Both the position numbers and the translations under genes were made by a program. From Datisca glomerata (lineage: Eukaryota > Streptophyta > Magnoliopsida > Cucurbitales > Datiscaceae): 64,000 nt of DNA. Where the stretch lies: contig QANY01005768.1 of the NCBI GenBank assembly GCA_003255025.1, positions 2,208,847 to 2,272,846 of the forward strand, given 5' to 3'. Below the pieces are notes generated by a model. That model was given only the letters and a program-made list of their open reading frames with translations, was not told the origin of the DNA and searched no databases. Below, piece after piece: positions 57,171 to 64,000 of this stretch; position 1 is the first letter of the stretch, and each line of letters begins with the position of its first letter.

Positions 57171-58060
57171 GACCTCAATCCCACTAAGACCACTCATCCA
57201 GGCATGAATCTAAATGATATTGCGTTGGCACATGAAGAATGTACAGCTCTTCTTCGGCAAGCTCTCATTGAGCCCACGAAATCTGATTGGGCGTGTCAGA
57301 CTTTTTATCTTGAAAAAAGATCTGAACTCAAACATGAGAAAAAGAGACTTGTGATCGACTATAAGCCTCTCAACCTCTTTCTCCAAGATGATAAGTTTCC
57401 TCTTCCCAAGTCCAGTACTCTGTCCATCCATCTAAAGCGGGTCATTCTCCAAGTTTGACCTTAAAGCTGGGTTTTGGCAATTAGGCATTCACCCAGAGGA
57501 CCGTTATAAGACTGCTTTCTGTATATCGAATGCATAGTACCAATGGAGTGTCATGCCTTTTGGGCTTAAAGTCTTCCCCTCGCTCTTTCAAAAGGCCATG
57601 ACACAAATGTTTGAGCCTATTTTGCACAGTGCTCTGGTTTACATTGATGATATTCTTCTCTTCTCATAAGATTCACCTTCATATCAACTCCTGTTAGCTC
57701 AATTTATTGATCTCATCAAACATTATGGGATTATGCTCTCCGCCAAGAAGGCCGAAATTGGTACTACCCGTATTGAATTTCTGGGCATGATCTTTGAAGA
57801 TGGCAGATTCCAACCAGGTCCCCATATTGCCGTAGAATTACTTAAATTCCCCGATACTGAGCTAACGGTCAAAAAAATCCAACAGTTTCTGGGCATTATT
57901 AATTATCTCAGAGATTTCATCCCTCATGTAGCCACTTACACAAGCCACATGTCCAAACTTCTCAAAAAGACTCCTCCACCTTGGGACCCCGCACAGACTA
58001 AGGCGCTCCACGCCCTTAAGGAACTTGCTCAACATCCTTATCCATTAAAGATTCTGACAC
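57171..58060 (+). pseudogene. Pararetroviral reverse transcriptase, broken
   Basis: 57204-57458 carries the N-terminal RT motifs (LVIDYKPLNLFLQ, DDKFPLPK). After a frameshift near 57440 the palm motifs appear (FDLKAGFWQLGIHP, MPFGLK) and the catalytic box YIDDILLFS starts at 57640. 57733-58060 holds the thumb/connection (IEFLGMIFEDGRFQPGPHIA, IQQFLGIINYLRDFIP). Breaks include the frameshift near 57440, a stop near 57536 and another at about 57667. The PHI...FLGI(I/L)NY pattern is typical of Caulimoviridae rather than of the gypsy elements in this window. Confidence 0.8.
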
Positions 58061-58443
58061 GAGAATGCGTATCCTACAGACAGATGCCAGTGATGAACAC
58101 TGGGGGGCCATTCTCATTGAAGAAGATAAGGGCAAACGTTTTTATTATTGACATGCTAGTGGATAATTTAAAGATTCTGAGAAACATTATCATGCGACCT
58201 ATAAAGAGATCCTAGCGGTCAAAAAGGGAATTGAAAAGTTCAGTTTTTATCTCAGCCCGTATGAATTTACTGTCGAGATGGATAACACATCATTTTCAAA
58301 GATGCTTAATTCAAAAGGAAAATTCTTCGTGACAAACAGCTTCTCAGATGGAAAGACTGGTTCTCACGCCATAAATTCATATTTCATCACCTCAAAGGAT
58401 ATCAGAATACCATTGCCGATTATCTCTCTCGACCTCATAAAGA
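58061..58443 (+). pseudogene. Pararetroviral RNase H, broken
   Basis: Plus-strand frames show ILQTDASDEHWGAILIEED, then after two stops SEKHYHATYKEILAVKKGIE, and VEMDNTSFSKM. These hold the acidic residues of a retroviral-type RNase H (D, E, D). A frameshift near 58310 precedes the domain end, which finishes ADYLSRP near 58434. RNase H removes the RNA template during reverse transcription in active relatives. No integrase follows. Confidence 0.75.
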
Positions 58444-58900
58444 CATTTCCTCTCTTACAGCCATTCCTTTCTCCTCAACCACTCTTTATTCTTACTCTTT
58501 CTGATACTCTCGATTCTAGTCCCACCATGCCTTTTAACATGCATGTTACCATTTTCCCTCCAGGACCTAAACCTGATGGTCCCACTACTATCAACAATCT
58601 TGCCACAAAACTCTATTTTATTGGCTTCATCTTTTACTCGTAAAAACTCAAATTCATCTTTATCCATACCATTTTGATATGGCTATCTCTTATATCACAG
58701 TTCTCCTTATTAAAGATGCTATTCCAGAAGAACTCCTCTGATATCTTTGGACCCTTTCCGCTCTTCATTATTGTGCCATCGGATTCCCTCCATATCTTAT
58801 ATACTAGTATATTTATGATTCTGCCAATACTCACATGCACCTTATGACACTTCTTCAAGTTTTTGCTCCACTTATTTCAATGAAGTTTCGTTAATTTTTA
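58444..58900 (+). other. Right arm of the pararetroviral inverted duplication
   Basis: It is the inverted counterpart of 54990-55404 and represents sequence after RNase H. Short frames exist, but no domain is recognised. Viral similarity fades after about 58900. Confidence 0.6.
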
Positions 58901-59264
58901 TATCAGCACATCTCAAGCTTTTATTGAAAGAAGTGTTGTTTTGATGATCCTTCATTTTTGTTTATTAACCCAATTTTTTAATGTAATAAAATAAATAAAA
59001 AATCTACTTCACAAATAATAAATTAAAGTTGTTCCTCACGGCCACGATGCCATTACATGGATAAATTATTTTGCTCGGATGATTGTTTGCGTCATTGCGT
59101 TTATTTATTGGTCAATGTCAGCTTACTCAACGTACAAAATTAGAATAAAAAAGTTTAAAAGAATAACCAACGTCATGTGTTATGCTAAGTCCTTATGGAG
59201 GTGTATCTCGAAACAAAACAACCATACTTTTTATTTACCATAATCACAGGGGTAAAATACAATT
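58901..59264. other. Spacer, no gene
   Basis: AT-rich sequence between the pararetrovirus and the next foldback; nothing recognised. Confidence 0.5.
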
Positions 59265-59875
59265 TTCCCTGCAGTTTGTGGTAAATTTTAAATTTAATAT
59301 TTCACCTTAAAAAATAGTAAACGAAATCCTACAATTTACTTATCATTAAACGTTAAATTTTTTATCACTATTTCGTTAACAGACGCACATGACCCGTTAA
59401 CGTCTTGCATCGCTAGCAATTACATATATTAGTTACAATAAGTGACAACTATAATTATGACACGACACCTATTTCCTTCATTTTTTACCAAATGTCACCA
59501 ACAAAGATGCACCATCCAATCGCCAAATTAAAAGCAACCCAGTGCACAATCTAGGAAACTCGATGCTACCTAGTTTGATGAACGGCAAGCACACCTCCGA
59601 TTGAGAGTTGCTGTAGAATTTCCTTCTTGAGAGAGATATAGATAAATTGCTGACATGTCAATTTTTAACTGGTGACATGTCATAATTTTAGTTGTCACTT
59701 ATTATAACTAATGCACGTATTTGTCAGCTATGCAAACTGTTAACGAACCGTGTGCACTTTTTAGCGTTTTAGTGACGAAAAATCTAACGTAAATAATAAT
59801 TAAATGGTCTGTTGCTACCAATCATAATGACAAATTATTAACATAAATGTGAAAATTTAAATTAATAGGTTTGGT
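59265..59875. mobile_element. Foldback MITE with ~200-bp inverted arms
   Basis: Left arm about 59285-59485 and right arm about 59630-59860 are inverted copies: ATTAGTTACAATAAGTGACA on the left corresponds to ATTAGTTATAATAAGTGACA on the opposite strand at the right, together with the TTCGTTAACAG/TTCGTTAACAG and ACGTTA blocks. The central ~145 bp is unrelated. Long arms suggest a Mutator-type foldback, but the termini and target duplication were not resolved. Confidence 0.65.
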
Positions 59876-59879
59876 GTGC

Positions 59880-61769
59880 CCTACTAAAACACACAAACAA
59901 AGAAAAAATCCATCTATGACAACTATCAATGCTCCACATTATCAAGAGAGAAAGAGAGCAATTATTTGTGTATCTAATTTTATAAATATATTCTTTGACA
60001 AAAAAAATTATAAATATATTGTGAAGGAATTTATTATAATTTATACACAGGTGTTGTTTGGCACTCGAAAAGGACATTTGGTAAGGGTGAAGAAACAAAC
60101 ATAATTACTTCATTAGTCATTGTTTATTAGCTTAATTAGCTGTTTATGATTCTGCTTCTTATGTTAATCACATTGCTGTAAAAAAATCTGTTAATCACAT
60201 GAAATATTCTTAATTATGCAAATTCTCAGAATCCACGTGGAGCAAAGATTATACCTAATATAAGCTTACATACCCACGATGAATCTGAAAATTCTATCGT
60301 ATCAGACCATGACTAGTATCATAGAAGGATCCCATAATGAAACTGAAAAACAAAGATAGCACCATATTATGACAATTTCACATTAAACCATAGTTTCGGA
60401 AAATTGAACGATAAAATTACCCACTTGCAAATTAGTTGTTTGCTTGGCTTAATGTCTTTTTTATTTGAAATTATTTCAAGTATTTGAGAGAGTGGTCAGT
60501 GTTGTTGTCGTTAAAAACCTTAGCAACTGACGGTTTAATTTTTGGCTTTTTTTAGAAAAATAAGCCAGTATATGAAAATAAAGGAAAAAATGTTAAAAAA
60601 AATATTGTTTTGCACCAATGACCAAAAATTATAAGGCTATTATATTTGAAACCTACACAATATAATGAAAAATGAAAAGATATTTATGCCCTCATTATTA
60701 ATACAACCAAATGCTTGGCATTTGGTTCATATTCGGAATTTTCACCCAAAGCTCATTCTTAAACCCTAAAAAATCGACAAAAACCAAATAGAATATTGCA
60801 GCAGCGACGATTTGGATAACACAGAGACTGATTCGTTCATATTCTGAATTTTTATTTGAATCTGTATTTTCGTTCATATTCTGAATATTTTTATGTTCGT
60901 TCATTTTTCATTCGAGATTGTTTCTGTTCAAGACTGTTACACGGCTTTTTGTTTTTCGTTCGAGTCTGAATTCGTATCCGTCAAACAAGATTACGATTAG
61001 TTATATACTGATTTTGTTACGAGTATGATTTTGTTGATAGTTCTAGTTTTTCTTGTAGCTGTTTAGGTTTTCTAATTGCATTACTTCCATTGGTTATTTT
61101 ATTTTTGGATGTAAATAGCAATTCCAATTTGACTAACTATCTAGGGTTCTGCAATTTGTCTAGAGTTCTACCGGCATTATCGTCGAACACAGTTTTTGCG
61201 ATTAGGAGTTGCATAAATCATTTCCCCCATTTTAAAACAGAGAAAACTATTTGGAGTTACTTCGAATTGCTTCAATTTTTTATCTAGCTCTTGAAGAATC
61301 AGTGTATAACCATCTTAGTTTGTCTTTGTATCTGTTTTTGAATCTCTACCATATACGGTAAATGTATAACAAATCTGTATTGGTTGTTTTAGGTGCCTTC
61401 TCTCATCTTTTGTTGTAATTAGTGTTTAACATGTGAGTGGATAGACATATACAATAGGCATTAATCCAATTTCTAACTGTGTATATGTAGATATGTAAAA
61501 GATAATATACTATGGGCAATATCCAATTCCTATCATTATCAACCATTAATGGCTTAATCTTGTAGTCAATGTAATTTCTTTCCCACTTCCATCATAAAAA
61601 ATAAAAATTGGAATATTCACCATCCGAAGTAAAAAAAGAATAACAACAAATAAGTAAATAACATAGTTTAAGACTATTTACTGTAAAAGGAAGATGACGT
61701 AATCTGATGAACACGACTCAACAATACCACAATATGAAAGTAACACAATACATATATATATATACCATA
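59880..61769. other. Intergenic DNA with TTCGTTCATATTCTGAAT repeats, no gene
   Basis: TTCGTTCATATTCTGAAT occurs at about 60833 and 60872, with a variant (TTGGTTCATATTCGGAAT) near 60722. CCCTAAAAAATCG near 60764 could be leader-like sequence. I cannot support an exon here; the ORF at 61090-61287 has no domain. Confidence 0.4.
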
Positions 61770-62250
61770 AGGTATACGATGCGGACGGTGCAGCTTTAGA
61801 ATTTTGAAACAAATGGATCGTCGCACGTTTAAGTCAACTTCTGGAGGGCGTAACTTTTGACTCGAGTGAAATCACGTGGCCCGTAAGATATCAAATCGAA
61901 GGCCTGGAAGTTTCGAGTCCAAAAATACTATTTTAAGCACTTTTGGAGGCCCGGAAGTTGTTTCGGTTGTAATTTTGGGTTTTTTTATAATTTTCATCTC
62001 TTTTAATTTTTAGGGGTTTTTAGAGTGGTATAAATTTATCTTATTCGGTTGTTTTAGACAGCTTAGACATTAATGAGAAAAATAGTTCTCCTTTATTTCC
62101 AATTTTTGGTATTCTTGCGAATCAATGAAGTTGTTGCCTAAATCCTAGTAATCTTAGGATTCAACAGGTTTTGGAAGATCGATTACTGAAAATCGTGCGT
62201 GATTTAACATCTTTTGGTATTCTTAGGGTTTCATCGAGGCTTCCACTACA
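61770..62250 (+). repeat. Possible LTR fragment
   Basis: AGAGTGGTATAAATTTATCT (TATA-like, near 62022) is followed by TTAATGAGAAAAATAGTTCTC and TCTTGCGAATCAATGAAGTT, then CCTAGTAATCTTAGGATTCA, a sequence style common in gypsy LTR R/U5 regions. No second copy, primer site or coding domain is seen, so this is tentative. Confidence 0.3.
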
Positions 62251-64000
62251 TGAGTATAAATTCATCTTATTCGATTGTTTTATACTAAAATCTGCATAAA
62301 ACAATAAATAAATATATACTATATGATATATGACAATTTACCGTATAACAAATGATATCATATACAACATAGTATGAAATTATATACCATTGAATATATG
62401 TTTATATAGTATATTCAAAATATTCCAAACAAATGAATATTCCAGACAAATGAATAAACAATATATAGATATATATTACGTAACAAAATTAACGATTCAA
62501 CAATAAAAATGCAAACACGATTCCATTAATCAAAAATCAAAATTACGAAAGAAAAATTTGGATAAACAAAATTCAGCAATAAAAAAATTCAACAATAAAA
62601 AAAAGAATAACAGCGCTAGAATCTTAATTTCCTAATCACTTAGAATAAAACCAATAAAAAAATAATAACAATTCCAGAAAAAAGAAAGAAAAATTATAGA
62701 CCCGAAATAGATGAAGTAAAATACAAAAATTACAGACCCGAAATCAATGAATTGTAGTGTAATATCTCTTAGAAATATGTCAATGTATTGATAGGAGATC
62801 GAATTAATGAATAATGAATGAAGATTTCGTGGAACAAATCACCAGAATTTCACTATAATTTTGATGAAAAACTCACCAGAGACAAGGAAGAAGGCAATTT
62901 CCTGCAGTTAAAAACTAAAAAAACGTTAAAACCTAAAAAACAAAAGTTAGTTTTACAAAGGTTAATAACGTAAAAGACCATTTAAAAGCATAACTAACTA
63001 ACAACATAAAATAATGAATTTGTCATATGTGCAAACCATAAATCAATATGACATAATACAAAATTATAACTTAAAACAACCTAAATCCCTAATTGTCTCT
63101 TAATTTCTTAGGGTCGTCTAATCATATATGAACATCTAAGATCGGGTCATACTACCAAATGGAAGAAAATAAAAAAAAAATTATTTGGCCTCTTGTGGGT
63201 TGTTCAGATAAAAATAATATTCATTTGGTTCAACCTAACAGTTTGATTATGATTATTAGGTTGAACCAAAGGATGTCGGTCTTGGGAAATGGGAGTAGAG
63301 ACTCTATCGGTTGACCTAGACATGTTATGGACCATATTAGATAGACCTGTAATAAATTAGTTTGGAGTAAAGTCGTTTATCTAGCTCAAAATCTAATTGT
63401 TACACCTTAAGGGTATTTTTGTAATTACATTAATCCTGAGGTGAATACGAAACTTGACCTAGTTAGTTACGATCTTTGATATGCCAATGGAGTGATTTCG
63501 AAGTGTCGAAAATAACTTGTTGTTGGGATGGTGATTCAACTATATTGAAGTTGTGATATTCACATATATGAAAATTCATGGTTAAATTGTAAAATGCAAC
63601 AATATCATCTTATGCTTTATTGATGAGTATATAAATAAATTAATCTGGCCAGGTACGCGATGAAATATACCATTAAATAAGACATGGGAATTGTACAAGA
63701 TAGTTCACTATATGTATTTCTTATTCACAGTTAATAAAAGAGTTAAGGAAATAATAATAAGATGGGTAAAATGGTAATTTTACAGCTCGCTCTTGTTACT
63801 GATATTTACGATGAATAATATGTTAAAATATTATGTGGACCGTGAAATAAAAGTGTTTATTTGCACCAACAGAAAATGTAGCACACATGAATCGAGAGTT
63901 GATTCGGCATCGAACCTATAGTGGAGTCGTACAATGTCAAGATTAAATATGATAAGAATAGAAAAAACAACATCAGTTGGACCAAAATGTGTTTTGAGCC
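62251..64000. other. AT-rich end of window, no gene; possible copia-type LTR at 63230-64000
   Basis: 62250-63180 is low-complexity AT-rich DNA. From about 63230 the sequence is less biased (GGATGTCGGTCTTGGGAAAT, GGTTGACCTAGACATG) and resembles an LTR start or leader running off the window edge, but there is no partner in view. Confidence 0.3.

Larger units (their letters stand above)
54080..58900. mobile_element. Endogenous pararetrovirus (Caulimoviridae-like), rearranged and decayed
   Basis: Two pieces of one virus-like genome lie head to head. The plus-strand piece (about 55440-58900) carries the coat/zinc-finger, protease, RT and RNase H regions. The minus-strand piece (about 55405-54080) starts in the sequence downstream of RNase H and runs to a TATA/poly(A) region. 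The two share an inverted duplication (54990-55404 against 58443-58870). There are no LTRs and no integrase after RNase H, as expected for Caulimoviridae. Genus is not assigned. Stops and frameshifts occur in every domain, so it is an old, non-coding copy. Confidence 0.75.

Noticed and set aside
57171..58443. Assignment of this RT/RNase H to a Ty3/gypsy element
   Set aside because: No integrase or LTR is present, and the protease, RT and coat motifs differ from both gypsy elements in the window and fit Caulimoviridae better.

Overview
This is a nuclear genomic window from a flowering plant, most probably a eudicot. It is AT-rich and dominated by decayed transposable elements. One apparently intact host gene is visible: an F-box protein at 47483-48688 (+), close to the Arabidopsis At5g46170/At4g18380/At1g30200 group (assigned from memory, not from a search). 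I see no rRNA gene, intact tRNA, CRISPR array, bacterial operon or organellar gene. The calls rest on reading conserved motifs; no alignment or database search was possible.

Layout. 1-1717: Ty1/copia-type LTR entering from the left and inserted in a LINE zinc-binding/RNase H remnant (to about 2810). 2820-9850: mostly featureless AT-rich DNA. 9853-14714: a PIF/Harbinger transposon on the minus strand, with a Myb/SANT-like ORF, a three-part DDE transposase ORF and one recognisable end. 14715-16121: a possible host-gene remnant. 16480-16809: a CACTA terminus. 17965-18400: a degenerate ~25-bp tandem repeat. 23544-35849 and beyond: a Ty3/gypsy element of the Tat/Ogre type on the minus strand. It has an extra ORF1 before gag, PR, RT, two RNase H domains and integrase, and its RT is split by a 1.1-kb terminal-inverted-repeat element. 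37555-37584: a Helitron-like 3' end. 39301-45403: an Athila-type gypsy element on the plus strand that has lost RT, RNase H and most of integrase. 45408-46880: a cluster of direct and inverted repeats forming a ~1-kb foldback just upstream of the F-box gene.

47200-49860: the F-box gene with CT-rich leader and a likely intron in the 3' UTR that carries a MITE. 50388-51707: a MITE-like element containing a nested hAT-type MITE with a clear 8-bp target duplication, plus a 20-bp minisatellite. 52420-53720: a LINE remnant. 54080-58900: a rearranged, multiply broken endogenous pararetrovirus (Caulimoviridae-like). One piece runs on the plus strand (coat/zinc finger, protease, RT, RNase H); a second is inverted in front of it and ends in a promoter-like TATA region. 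59265-59875: another foldback MITE. 61770-62250: a possible LTR. The rest holds no recognisable gene.

The genes do not form a common pathway. The window reads as one regulatory gene in a nest of old insertions. The order of insertion can be partly inferred: copia into LINE, TIR element into Ogre, hAT MITE into an older TIR element, and Athila before the foldback cluster. None of the mobile elements looks autonomous.
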